DNA of 64,000 bases, from NCBI RefSeq assembly GCF_001439845.1, contig NZ_JYLO01000009.1:285665-349664 (forward strand). The letters run 5' to 3'. Positions 1 through 8,106 of this stretch are shown here, piece by piece (position 1 is the first letter of the stretch; every line of letters begins with the position of its first letter). The position numbers and the translations under genes were made by a program. This DNA is from Pseudomonas lactis (GTDB lineage: Bacteria; Pseudomonadota; Gammaproteobacteria; Pseudomonadales; Pseudomonadaceae). Below the pieces are notes generated by a model that worked only from the letters and a program-made list of their open reading frames with translations, was not told the DNA's origin and ran no database searches.

Positions 1-283
1 CCCCATCAAAATAAGTATAGGCCGTTCCTGATGAGATGTAAGAACCGACGCCCACAGGTTTCACAAACCACCCAGGTAGGTTGAGCGCAGAATCGCTCGG
101 TACCCCGCTGAAGCCCGGGTTGGCCTGGGCATATTCGGTAGCGGCAGATCGGTACACCAGAAAGCCGCGACCCAGCGAGTCGAGGGTAGCGTAGTCGGAT
201 ATACGTTGGTCCTGATGTTGGTTCTCCATGAAAATGCTGGAGGCAATAAGCACAACCATCAAAACGAGCCATTGCATTGTCAT
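1..283 (-). CDS. pilM: PilM, ICE type IVb pilus protein (3' end outside window)
   Basis: About 94 codons are visible; the frame stays open to the left edge, so the gene is partial only because of the window. The product starts MTMQWLVLMVVLIASSIF, a single N-terminal membrane anchor or signal, followed by a soluble part with a YATLDSLGRGFLVYR stretch typical of the small PilM proteins of R64/PAPI-1-type conjugative pili. It is the last visible gene of the pilL-to-pilM operon. ATG at 283 is taken as start; ATG at 277 is the alternative, and neither has a strong ribosome binding site. Its role in the pilus is poorly known in the family; membrane assembly is an inference. Confidence 0.75.
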   Translation of the reverse strand, partial: MTMQWLVLMVVLIASSIFMENQHQDQRISDYATLDSLGRGFLVYRSAATEYAQANPGFSGVPSDSALNLPGWFVKPVGVGSYISSGTAYTYFDG

Positions 284-340
284 GATACGAGGTCCATTTA
301 CAGAACGGTGGTTGTTACATCCGAAGCGTCAATAACAAAA

Positions 341-673
341 CTATTTCGATAGGGTAATCAATGTTAAGCAAATTCCAACTAGGCCAAGCGCAATGACTGT
401 CCACGTTGCGGCTCGCTTGAAGCCCAATGGTTTACGGTGTGGGTTGATTAACTCCATAGTGGCGATTTTCTTTACAAAATAACGACCAGAGGGCGTAGGG
501 TGTAATTTGTAAGTGAAATCGCCGACCTCGAATGCCTCCTTTCCTTCTAATGCGCGACGCCATAGCACAGTTGAGCATATCCTGCTTCGGGTGCTTAGCC
601 AGGCCTGTAATTCTCCAGCACTATACTCAACGTCATTCTCAAGCGTCTGCACTGCAATAATCCCCATAAACAT
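341..673 (-). CDS. Unknown small membrane protein between pilV and pilM
   Basis: 110 residues, not recognised. The N-terminal 80 residues look soluble and polar; residues about 87-107 form one strongly hydrophobic helix ending in a lysine, so it is probably a tail-anchored or C-terminally anchored membrane protein. Two cysteines are absent from any obvious motif. Base composition is more AT-rich than the pil genes around it. It lies 36 bp after pilV on the same strand, so co-transcription is likely, but no good ribosome binding site is visible before ATG 673 or ATG 667. It is not a known member of the R64 pil set. Function unknown; a pilus accessory or entry-exclusion protein are both only guesses. 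Confidence 0.5.
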   Translation of the reverse strand: MFMGIIAVQTLENDVEYSAGELQAWLSTRSRICSTVLWRRALEGKEAFEVGDFTYKLHPTPSGRYFVKKIATMELINPHRKPLGFKRAATWTVIALGLVGICLTLITLSK

Positions 674-709
674 ACAAAAAACGTTTGTTAAATTTTATAA
701 GCGGATGCT

Positions 710-2026
710 TTATTTGAAGCAGCTCCAATAGAAAAGACCAGGCCAGGAAAGTCGAGATGTGGAGAGAAACCATCCACTTGCATTTCTGAAGATATAGCCA
801 GTCTCGCTATCTCCGATGCCAAAAGCGCCGGTTAAAGAGCATGACTTCCATGTGGTGTCGCCAAGGGAGCACGTCACACTTCCTCTGGCAGGCGCCTGGC
901 AGGTGCCCTGGATCAGCTGGAATTCCCACCCACCTGGTCTTTTCCATAAGCCTTGTTCGCAGGACAACGTTATTCCCGCGGCGCTTTTTGCAAGAAGGGT
1001 TCGGTCACTACACTGTTGCCCCTCGGTAGCTATGCCTCCCAGGGACAAATATTCATTTGTCTGAATGCGATCATAGGCCGTTATCTTGCCAGTCGAGGTT
1101 ATCTTTCCACCCCATAGTTCACCACCGGTTGAAAAGTTTTTGTCGTTATATACTTGGACCCAGTTGGGGCTATTTTGATAAATCCCGCCTCCCCATTTTT
1201 CGCTGTACCAGCCTGTGTCACCACGTGTTCTGAACCAACCGCCTGTGCTGGTATCACCGGTAATGGTTGCAGTAGCGGCATTTACATTGGCTGTGGCGAT
1301 GACGTTTCGAGCTGTAATGTAGGCGTTAGCTGTTATGTTGCCTGAGGCTGTAATATTTCCTGCGTTGTTAATATTGTGGTTGCCCATCGTGATATCAGTA
1401 TTCATCGTGTTGAATTCTGGATGGTTTGGCACTGCGTTTCGATATAGATAGTCATTAGCCAACGCACCATCCATAAGGAAAAGTGCGCTAGCTGTATGTC
1501 CTGGCCCAGGAGCTATAGCATAGTTACTTAGTGCTACCTGCCATCCACCCCGCACGCCCTGGACGATGTTCGGGTTGGCTGAAGAGATGAAACCACCAGG
1601 TCCTCCGAGATTTTCAGCGATGGTTCGGATACCCATTTCAGGAATCGTCTGCCCACCACTAGTAACCACAATCACTTCCAGTTGATTTGGGTTGGGTTTC
1701 CGGGCGAGGCCGAGAATGGTCTGCCCAAAGGCGTTCGTGGGGCTAAAACCTGCAGGAAGGTAGTTGGTGTTGACGAGCATCGGAACGGTTATTTGTACCG
1801 GTACGGTTGCTGCCGCGTTGGCCAGCACCACGCTGTAGTTATCCTTCAGATATTTGGCCAATGCCTCTGAAATGGTTCTCTGTTGATCAGCAGCAATTCG
1901 ATAGTCCTGAGAGTCCATCTGCTTGATTTGCCATGCGATCGCCAAAGTGACGACAACGGAGAAAACGGCCAATCCGATCGCCATGTCCAAGCTCAAAAAG
2001 CCCCGCTGCTTGTTCCTACTGGTCAT
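710..2026 (-). CDS. pilV: PilV, minor pilin / tip adhesin of ICE type IVb pilus
   Basis: 438 residues. Start ATG 2026 is chosen because AAGGAG lies 8 bp upstream and because it puts a prepilin signal at once: MTSRNKQRG, cleavage, then FLSLDMAIG and a hydrophobic helix to about residue 35. The mature position 5 is Asp where most prepilins have Glu. The middle is a repetitive NITASGNITANAYITARN-like region (about residues 215-260), as in phage-tail-like PilV stalks, and the C-terminal third is cysteine-containing and is expected to be the receptor-binding part. In this family PilV sits at the pilus tip and selects recipients by LPS. It overlaps pilT by 11 bp. No invertible shufflon segments or recombinase follow it, so the adhesin appears fixed. 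Confidence 0.88.
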   Translation of the reverse strand: MTSRNKQRGFLSLDMAIGLAVFSVVVTLAIAWQIKQMDSQDYRIAADQQRTISEALAKYLKDNYSVVLANAAATVPVQITVPMLVNTNYLPAGFSPTNAFGQTILGLARKPNPNQLEVIVVTSGGQTIPEMGIRTIAENLGGPGGFISSANPNIVQGVRGGWQVALSNYAIAPGPGHTASALFLMDGALANDYLYRNAVPNHPEFNTMNTDITMGNHNINNAGNITASGNITANAYITARNVIATANVNAATATITGDTSTGGWFRTRGDTGWYSEKWGGGIYQNSPNWVQVYNDKNFSTGGELWGGKITSTGKITAYDRIQTNEYLSLGGIATEGQQCSDRTLLAKSAAGITLSCEQGLWKRPGGWEFQLIQGTCQAPARGSVTCSLGDTTWKSCSLTGAFGIGDSETGYIFRNASGWFLSTSRLSWPGLFYWSCFK

Positions 2027-2957
2027 TCCAGAGACTCCTTGATGATTGGTGAGCGATGTCGTGATCGAGCATCGTGATCTTTCCTGCATGGACTTTCTCT
2101 CGGATGCCCGGTCCGTCATCGCCCGTGAAAAGCAGGCTCTGCAGGGTTAATCGACGACTCCCTTCGTTGCCGCTTGATAAGGACTGGTGAAGAACGGCCA
2201 CTAACCCCTTGGAGAGCAGCTCTCGGGCGTTATTGAGTAACGGCTGAGCCAGGGCTGATATACGCTCAATGCCTTGAGTAACGCTGCCCGCATGGCCTGT
2301 GCTGATGATGAGATGGCCATTGATCGAGGCTTGAATTACTTGTGCTGCTGTCGAGCTGTCGCGAATTTCTCCCACGAACAGGAAATCCGCTCTTGTGCGC
2401 AGCGCTAGAATCAACGCTTCCTCGTATCCCCCCATCCGGCGAGAGACCGGAACTTGAATGCAGCGCCCACTACCATGCCGACCATTCAAAAACGGTTCTG
2501 GAGGATCCTCGACAGCCACACAAATGCCTCCCCAGGCCTCAAGGCGAGCTTTCACCAGTGATGCAGCACTGGAGGTTTTCCCTGTGCCCATTTCCCCACA
2601 AATGAATATCAGGCCGCGAACCGTGTCGCTCATCAGCGCGTCCTGCAGATAGTCGGGCAGACCCAGCATGTCCAATGGCCGGATCTGGACTGAGGATTTG
2701 CTTACGACAAACACAGGCTTGCCATTCAAATCCAGCAACTGGGTTACACGAAGGACGACGCCATCTTCAATTAGGGCGAACTCTGGATCCTGGGTTGCCT
2801 TGTGCTTTTCCTCGCACTGCGCCCGTAAGCGCTCAAGGTCAGCCCGCCATTCGGCGGGCGCTTCAACCCTTCGTGCCTGCCCAGGGAGACCTTTGGCGTC
2901 GGCAAATCCATCGCCGAGGTACAGGTCGACGAATTCAGCATCAGAGATCACGCTCAC
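2016..2957 (-). CDS. pilT: PilT-type ATPase of ICE pilus
   Basis: 313 residues. A longer upstream frame exists, but GTG 2957 is preferred: AAGGA sits 7 bp upstream, directly behind the pilS stop codon (2968-2970). The protein is a GspE/PilT-family hexameric ATPase: Walker A GEMGTGKT near residue 120, an acidic VAVEDPPE Asp box, a Walker B-like FLFVGEIRDSSTA and a His box around STGHAGS. It lacks the tetracysteine zinc site of assembly ATPases, which fits a retraction-type PilT. In PAPI-1-type islands the corresponding gene is needed for transfer. Retraction to bring mating cells together is the likely role. Cytoplasmic, docking to PilR. Confidence 0.88.
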   Translation of the reverse strand: MSVISDAEFVDLYLGDGFADAKGLPGQARRVEAPAEWRADLERLRAQCEEKHKATQDPEFALIEDGVVLRVTQLLDLNGKPVFVVSKSSVQIRPLDMLGLPDYLQDALMSDTVRGLIFICGEMGTGKTSSAASLVKARLEAWGGICVAVEDPPEPFLNGRHGSGRCIQVPVSRRMGGYEEALILALRTRADFLFVGEIRDSSTAAQVIQASINGHLIISTGHAGSVTQGIERISALAQPLLNNARELLSKGLVAVLHQSLSSGNEGSRRLTLQSLLFTGDDGPGIREKVHAGKITMLDHDIAHQSSRSLWNDQ

Positions 2958-2967
2958 ACTGAGTTCC

Positions 2968-3483
2968 TTAGTACGAAGTCCAAGCGATGGTATTGGCGTC
3001 CGAGGAGCAGCTGGTCGCAGCCGCCACCGCAGTGATTTCGCCGGCAATTGCAGTGCCGCCGTTGATCGCCGTCGTTGTCTGTTTGTCCTTGGCCATGTTC
3101 GAGGCAAGGGTGATGCAGGCATTTTTCGGAAGGTTGGATTCTGTGATGGTGAAGGTCATGCCGTTGCTCATCACGGTCACTGCGCCGTTCCAGCGGTTGG
3201 ACAGGGCATTACCGTTGATGCTCATGCCGCCAGTTGCCTCGAGGTTGATCAAAGAAGGCGCCAAGTTGGTGCCTGCCGTGGCGTAACCCGTGGTGCTTTT
3301 CAGTCGTTTGGTATTGCTCAGCAACGTGCCGAGATTGCTCTGTTCAATGGTGACGTCCGAGCTGCCGAACGTTCTGTAACCCATGAACACGATGAAACCA
3401 AGTGCCACCGCGATCAGCATCAACCAGAACATCCCGTCCAGGGAGAGAAATCCGCGTTGGTTGTTTGGAGTGTTTGTTGGCAT
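2968..3483 (-). CDS. pilS: PilS, major type IVb pilin of the ICE
   Basis: 171 residues; ATG 3483 has GAGG 8 bp upstream. The N-terminus MPTNTPNNQRG is a short prepilin leader, followed after the cleavage glycine by FLSLDGMFWLMLIAVALGF, the helix that packs the pilus core. Mature residue 5 is Asp, not the canonical Glu, exactly as in PilV. The C-terminal half has two cysteines (NACITL and TSCSSD) that can form the usual pilin disulfide loop. It is the main building block of the conjugative pilus. No prepilin peptidase is seen in the visible part of the ICE, so processing probably relies on the host PilD encoded at 39827-40693. Confidence 0.88.
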   Translation of the reverse strand: MPTNTPNNQRGFLSLDGMFWLMLIAVALGFIVFMGYRTFGSSDVTIEQSNLGTLLSNTKRLKSTTGYATAGTNLAPSLINLEATGGMSINGNALSNRWNGAVTVMSNGMTFTITESNLPKNACITLASNMAKDKQTTTAINGGTAIAGEITAVAAATSCSSDANTIAWTSY

Positions 3484-3508
3484 TTCCAGTACCTCATTTA
3501 GGTTTGAT

Positions 3509-4648
3509 TTAAAGCGTTGCAGTCACATTGCCGGCCAATTGGAAGATCCCGATCACTACCAGAATCATCATGACCCCCATGGCCATGGAGGACATGCCGA
3601 TAAGAGATTTGGCGATGGCTTCGACGCGCTGAAGCGTTTGCTCCAGCCACCGGTTGGAAAACCGTTCCATCGACTCAGCGAAGCCTTTGCGGGTGGCGAG
3701 CACTTCCAGAAAATGCATCGCCATGGGGTCTGGGAATTGATGACCCGCAAGCTTCAATGCGGTACCGAAGTTTTTGCCGGCGCTCACTCCGTAATGAATG
3801 GCGCTCAGGCGCTCTTTCAACCATGGAGAGGCATTGCGTTGAAGAGAGGTCAAAGCATCGAGTTGGTTGATGCCGGAGCGCAGCATCACAGCCATGTTGA
3901 GCAGAAAGATCGAACCGTGGAGTGCCTTGTAGACTGACCAAGGCGGGAGCCTCTCTGCTCGCACTCGCAGGATCTGGAGCAGCTTGTTCAACTGCAGCTT
4001 CCAGGATGGGCTGGCGGCCGTGATCTGGAGTCCGCAAAAAACGGGGAGAGTGACTACCGATATGAGGATGAAGACAATCACAGCTATCAGCGTCACAAGT
4101 CCGTAGTGGGTCACGAAATTCGATAGGGCGTAGAGGAAGGCCGGCACTCCGGTCCACGCCTCAGGGTTGGAGCGTCGTGTCATGGAGGGCACCATCCACA
4201 CTGCAATCACATACAGCAACGCCGCCATGACGCTCCATACCACGGAGGGGAAAACTGTGGCTGATGCCACGAGTTTGCTAATCCGCTGACGTACCTCGAT
4301 GATCCTCACGCAGTCCCGAAATGCCTGCACCAGGTTGCCGGTGTCTTCCCCGGAAGCGATCAGAGAGTTCTCGTCATAGGGAACCCAGCCTTCGCAGGAA
4401 ATGCTCAGGGATTTCCCGCCTTTCACAGATTGCGCGATATCCCTGCATGCAAGGGATACAGGATGTAGCTTCTGGCCGTTATCGCTGAACGCTCTTGCCA
4501 CCGTATGCAGCGCGTCCTCAAGCGACACACCATCCTCAAGGATGCCCATCAGGCTCTCGTAGAACTGGATTCTTTCGTTTTTGCCAAACTGCTTGGCATA
4601 GAAGGTCTCTGCCCAACGATTCAGCATTGCTCTGAAGTCACTCAGCAT
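3509..4648 (-). CDS. pilR: PilR, inner-membrane platform protein of ICE pilus
   Basis: 379 residues from ATG 4648, which has GGAG 7 bp upstream; a TTG at 4675 would only add nine residues inside pilQ. It is a GspF/PilC-family protein: two repeats of about 120 residues, each ending in hydrophobic helices (about residues 150-175, 195-220 and a C-terminal helix near 350-375). The family forms the inner-membrane platform that couples the ATPases PilQ and PilT to pilin polymerisation. The start overlaps the end of pilQ by 11 bp, and pilS follows after 25 bp, so ATPase, platform and pilin are translationally linked. Confidence 0.88.
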   Translation of the reverse strand: MLSDFRAMLNRWAETFYAKQFGKNERIQFYESLMGILEDGVSLEDALHTVARAFSDNGQKLHPVSLACRDIAQSVKGGKSLSISCEGWVPYDENSLIASGEDTGNLVQAFRDCVRIIEVRQRISKLVASATVFPSVVWSVMAALLYVIAVWMVPSMTRRSNPEAWTGVPAFLYALSNFVTHYGLVTLIAVIVFILISVVTLPVFCGLQITAASPSWKLQLNKLLQILRVRAERLPPWSVYKALHGSIFLLNMAVMLRSGINQLDALTSLQRNASPWLKERLSAIHYGVSAGKNFGTALKLAGHQFPDPMAMHFLEVLATRKGFAESMERFSNRWLEQTLQRVEAIAKSLIGMSSMAMGVMMILVVIGIFQLAGNVTATL

Positions 4649-6197
4649 GAGCGAGCTCCAGGATTTGCTTGTCAAAGTCCAAAGGCCCCACCGTCATTTC
4701 GGCGTGGCGGGGGTCTACTAAGCCTTGTTTCAGTTTGATGATCGTGTGCGCGGTCTTGGTAATACCGCCCATTTCCTTGACCCAGTGGCGACGTGCCGCA
4801 CTTGCACCCTGCCCATTGAAAACGCGCATGAACTCAAGGTCGGTGAGCAAAGTTTCCGCCACCACCGTGCGGCCGGTGATGCCCAAGCCTTTGCAGTGCG
4901 GGCATCCAGGTCCTTTGAGGTAGGTCTCATCAAGCGCTTCCAGATCGCTCAAGCGCTGCACCAGCGCACTGCTGAGCTCCCCGAGGTGCTCGCGTGCGGG
5001 TACGCGGCAGTGGGAACACAGCACGGGCAAGAGGGATTGGTTGACCACGCTTGTCATCAATGCAGGATCAGTAACCAGGTGTCGGTCTACACCCATGTCG
5101 ATCAGTCGTTGAAGAGCTGCTACAGCGTTGTTGGTGTGCAGTGTCGTCAGCACCAGGTGACCAGTCATACCGCCGCGGAAAGCTGCTTGTGCTGATGCAA
5201 GGTCCCGGATCTCCCCATACATGAGAATGTCAGGGTCGAGCCGCATGGAATTGGTGATACCGTCATTCCAGGTTTCACCGGCGCCCAGCGGTGACTGATT
5301 GGCGAGGAGTGGATATTCAGGTGGATCTTCCATCGTCAGAATGTGTTTTGTTCCACCGCACTCTTCATGCAAGAGGTTCAGGTTTACCTGCAGCGACTTC
5401 GATTTGCCGGAACCGGTGGGTCCAGTGATCAGGTTCACCCCATAAGGCAAACTGCGGATGCGGCTGAATGCATCAATTTGCTGCGTCAGGAAACCGAGAT
5501 CACTAAGCGTCATTTTAGTTTTGTCGTCATACAGCAGACGCAAAACCATCAGAGGGCCATCTACGAGCGGCCGAGTGGCGACTCGGGCACCGAACAAACC
5601 GAGTTGGTCGACATAGGCGCGTTTTACCCTGGCGTCCTGGCTCACCTGCGGCTGGTAGTGGTCTTTCGCGACATCGCACATGCTGTTGTAGAGGGACGAG
5701 CAGAGCTCCATGCCCACCTGGCTCTGATGCTGTTCTGCCTCCCACAAGAGCCCGTGGATGCGAAAGAAGATTCGAGTGATATCGTGACCTACGACAAAGT
5801 GGACGTCGCTGGCGTTGCGCCGGTGGGCTTCTCCTAAAAGCTGCACTACCTGGGCCTGGCGCTTCGTCTCGGTCGCCGATAGCGCTTTACCATTTGCATC
5901 ATCATTGGCGCGGTAGAGTGCCTTGATCGTGCTCATCGAGCAGACCTTGACCTCAAAGTGGTGATTTTCGTGTTCCAGCTGGTCCTCGAATGCCATGACA
6001 TAGGCATCCGTTTGGTGTTGGGCTGACACATACAAAATCCCATCGCTGGTCAGCGCACATAGTTGACGCAGCTCGGGTTTCAGCTCAAACGGTCCACCAG
6101 GGGCCGTCAGCAGTGTTTGGTGCGACGTCAGTAGGACTGCAGCAGACTCATCACTGTCAGGCTCTATGACATCTGGTTTTTCAGTCAGGATCGTCAT
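4638..6197 (-). CDS. pilQ: PilQ, assembly ATPase of ICE type IVb pilus
   Basis: 519 residues from ATG 6197 (a purine-rich GAGAAG lies upstream; TTG 6209 is less likely). GspE/PulE family: Walker A GPTGSGKS around residue 260, Asp box TMEDPPEYP, Walker B-like ILMYGEIRDLASA, His box TTLHTNNA, and a tetracysteine zinc site CSHC...CPHC near residue 400. These mark it as the extension ATPase, in contrast to PilT. It hydrolyses ATP in the cytoplasm to drive pilin insertion through PilR. It lies 12 bp after the pilP stop and overlaps pilR. The N-terminal 150 residues are divergent from chromosomal PilB, as usual for the conjugative pilus group. Confidence 0.9.
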   Translation of the reverse strand: MTILTEKPDVIEPDSDESAAVLLTSHQTLLTAPGGPFELKPELRQLCALTSDGILYVSAQHQTDAYVMAFEDQLEHENHHFEVKVCSMSTIKALYRANDDANGKALSATETKRQAQVVQLLGEAHRRNASDVHFVVGHDITRIFFRIHGLLWEAEQHQSQVGMELCSSLYNSMCDVAKDHYQPQVSQDARVKRAYVDQLGLFGARVATRPLVDGPLMVLRLLYDDKTKMTLSDLGFLTQQIDAFSRIRSLPYGVNLITGPTGSGKSKSLQVNLNLLHEECGGTKHILTMEDPPEYPLLANQSPLGAGETWNDGITNSMRLDPDILMYGEIRDLASAQAAFRGGMTGHLVLTTLHTNNAVAALQRLIDMGVDRHLVTDPALMTSVVNQSLLPVLCSHCRVPAREHLGELSSALVQRLSDLEALDETYLKGPGCPHCKGLGITGRTVVAETLLTDLEFMRVFNGQGASAARRHWVKEMGGITKTAHTIIKLKQGLVDPRHAEMTVGPLDFDKQILELAHAE

Positions 6198-6209
6198 CGA
6201 ACTTCTCAA

Positions 6210-6782
6210 TCAACGTTGGCCAGGGATCAGCCCAGGCGGCATGGGTGCTGATGGGGTAATGCTGGGGGCTGAATTGTCGACGTTGCTCAAGCTGGCCGGG
6301 GGCGTACTTGAAAAGCCGAGGGGGTAGCGCTTACCGCCACGCTCGAGGGTCACGTTTTCGACGGAGAGGATGGCCACGCGATAACCACCGGGTAACTCCC
6401 GAGATGAGGCATCTGCGTCTACTTCAAATCCACTGCTGTAGAGCAGGGTTGCACGGAGCCGTTTTGCTGAGCCGAATACCGCTTTCACGACAGGCAATTC
6501 AGACTGTGTATCACTGCTGTGGGCCGAGGCTGCAGCCGGCTGTGCGAGGTTTCCTTGAGAAAAAAACACTGTTGACGGCTGCGCCGTAGCACTTTGGTCT
6601 TCGCCCTTGATCGATCTTTCGGCCTTGGCCTTCTCGGCTTTGGCATTCAACAAGATCGTCTGGCTTTGAATCTGGGCCAGCTCGCCGACGTTCACCCCAG
6701 ATAGGGTGTTCTCATCCGCCCAGCTTGATGGTGCCCCTAACGCAAGGATGGAGCACAAAAAGAACAGCGCTTTATTTCGCAT
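6210..6782 (-). CDS. pilP: PilP, periplasmic pilus accessory protein
   Basis: 190 residues from ATG 6782, with AGGTG 8 bp upstream. The first 25 residues are a classical Sec signal peptide ending ...APSSWA before DEN. After a coiled-coil-like, Lys/Glu/Ala-rich segment (about residues 35-60), the C-terminal domain carries a GGYRVAILSVENVTLERGG stretch typical of PilP proteins of R64/PAPI-1 pili. The C-terminal tail is proline-rich. It probably bridges the inner-membrane PilO and the outer-membrane PilN, as inferred from related systems. The start overlaps the pilO stop by 11 bp. Confidence 0.85.
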   Translation of the reverse strand: MRNKALFFLCSILALGAPSSWADENTLSGVNVGELAQIQSQTILLNAKAEKAKAERSIKGEDQSATAQPSTVFFSQGNLAQPAAASAHSSDTQSELPVVKAVFGSAKRLRATLLYSSGFEVDADASSRELPGGYRVAILSVENVTLERGGKRYPLGFSSTPPASLSNVDNSAPSITPSAPMPPGLIPGQR

Positions 6783-8103
6783 AAAGGTCACCTATTACTG
6801 ACCAGACAAGGTGGCCAGTCTCATATTTGGTTGTGATTTCACGCAGCCGTAAGCCTTGACTGGGTGCGCCGGACAATGAGTCCAGCGGGGTAATGCCAGT
6901 GGCATAGCTCAGCTCGAATTGCTTCCATTGAGGTGGTGGTGGCGGCGGCGGAGCAGGCTGACCGGGAATGGCTGGTTGAACGGGCACAACTACCGGTACT
7001 TCTTTCAGCACTGGGGATTGATTGAAGCTATGCAACCAAGAGGAGAGATTCGCCAACATCACGATGGCTTCTTTAAGAGGCTCATCACCAGCTGCGGGTA
7101 GCGAGATGTCGAATTTCAACGTGGCCGAGTTGCCTTCGTCAAAGAAGGCCGGCCGATCAGAAAAGTGGCCCTGAGTTGCCTGTATCAGTTTGTCGGCTGT
7201 GCTATTGCCCGAACGCTTATAAGAGGACAAGACCTGTGCGCCGTCGCAGACTGCGCTCGTGAACTGCCATCCCTGAATGGACAGAGGCAACTGATAAATG
7301 ACGTTGCTGCAACCCTCCAAGAAATCAGCAACAGATGGACGTTTGGCCCAGGGGTGTTCAAGCGCTTGGGGTGGCTGCTCCATACCGGATTCTTTTTGCA
7401 GCCTGGCCAACTCTGCCAGGCGTTGCTGTTCAGCCTGGAAAGCCGCCTCTTTGGCTATTTGGTCCTGATGGCTCTGCCATTGAGCCCACCCGATGATGCC
7501 GGCAGCGATCAGCGCTCCAAGAATCGCCAGTTGCACCAGTTCTGCTTTGGATAGCCCAAAGACGAGTGGCCGAAGCCGATACTCGCGTTTCAGGTGCGAG
7601 GGCTTTAGTAGCTCTTCCACGTCCAGTGGTTGACCACCCATTTCGAACTCTGGGGGTAGGTACTCATGGTCGAAGTTGATGCCACGACTACGCTGTTGTA
7701 CGACTCGTCGGCGCACCTCGGCACCTGTGCCGATCATGTCGCAGCCAGAGATCACCCCACCTTGATACACCGCGACGAGGGCGTACTGGTCAATGTCGCT
7801 TTCAGTTTTCCAGGCCGCGATCCATGAGTCCCCCAGCTGTCCAGCCAGGGTGGCCGCGAGCGAGTACATCCCTTTGGTGACCTCCTCGCTTCGCGCTACA
7901 AAACCTGCCTGAATAATGGCTGGTGTTCTTCGAATGGCGACAATGTCGAGGTGGTGCTCACGACCGTACTGGCGCGCTTCCTTCATGTGACCGGTGACAC
8001 TGCCCAGCGGATGCCAGCGCAGACCGGTGACAAATGATTTTCCTCGATACTGGAGTACCTGGACCCGAGCAGAGCGTGCATTTTTTGAGGTTTCCGCAAC
8101 CAT
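6772..8103 (-). CDS. pilO: PilO, bitopic inner-membrane pilus protein
   Basis: 443 residues; ATG 8103 has AAGGGG 7 bp upstream. Residues 1-205 form a cytoplasmic domain typical of the pilin-accessory PilO family. One transmembrane helix follows (QLAILGALIAAGIIGWAQW, about residues 208-227), then a short coiled coil rich in Gln/Ala and a periplasmic domain. A run of eight prolines near residue 388 precedes the final fold. In the family PilO joins the cytoplasmic ATPase side with the periplasmic PilP and PilN parts. It sits 3 bp after the pilN stop. Confidence 0.87.
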   Translation of the reverse strand: MVAETSKNARSARVQVLQYRGKSFVTGLRWHPLGSVTGHMKEARQYGREHHLDIVAIRRTPAIIQAGFVARSEEVTKGMYSLAATLAGQLGDSWIAAWKTESDIDQYALVAVYQGGVISGCDMIGTGAEVRRRVVQQRSRGINFDHEYLPPEFEMGGQPLDVEELLKPSHLKREYRLRPLVFGLSKAELVQLAILGALIAAGIIGWAQWQSHQDQIAKEAAFQAEQQRLAELARLQKESGMEQPPQALEHPWAKRPSVADFLEGCSNVIYQLPLSIQGWQFTSAVCDGAQVLSSYKRSGNSTADKLIQATQGHFSDRPAFFDEGNSATLKFDISLPAAGDEPLKEAIVMLANLSSWLHSFNQSPVLKEVPVVVPVQPAIPGQPAPPPPPPPQWKQFELSYATGITPLDSLSGAPSQGLRLREITTKYETGHLVWSVIGDLYAK

Positions 8104-8106
8104 GGC

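Noticed and set aside
341..2026. Shufflon at the 3' end of pilV
   Set aside because: No partial pilV C-termini, inverted recombination sites or site-specific recombinase are seen downstream of pilV in the window.
2668..3501. 277-residue plus-strand frame across pilT and pilS
   Set aside because: Antisense to two well-identified pilus genes, with no recognisable domain or ribosome binding site.
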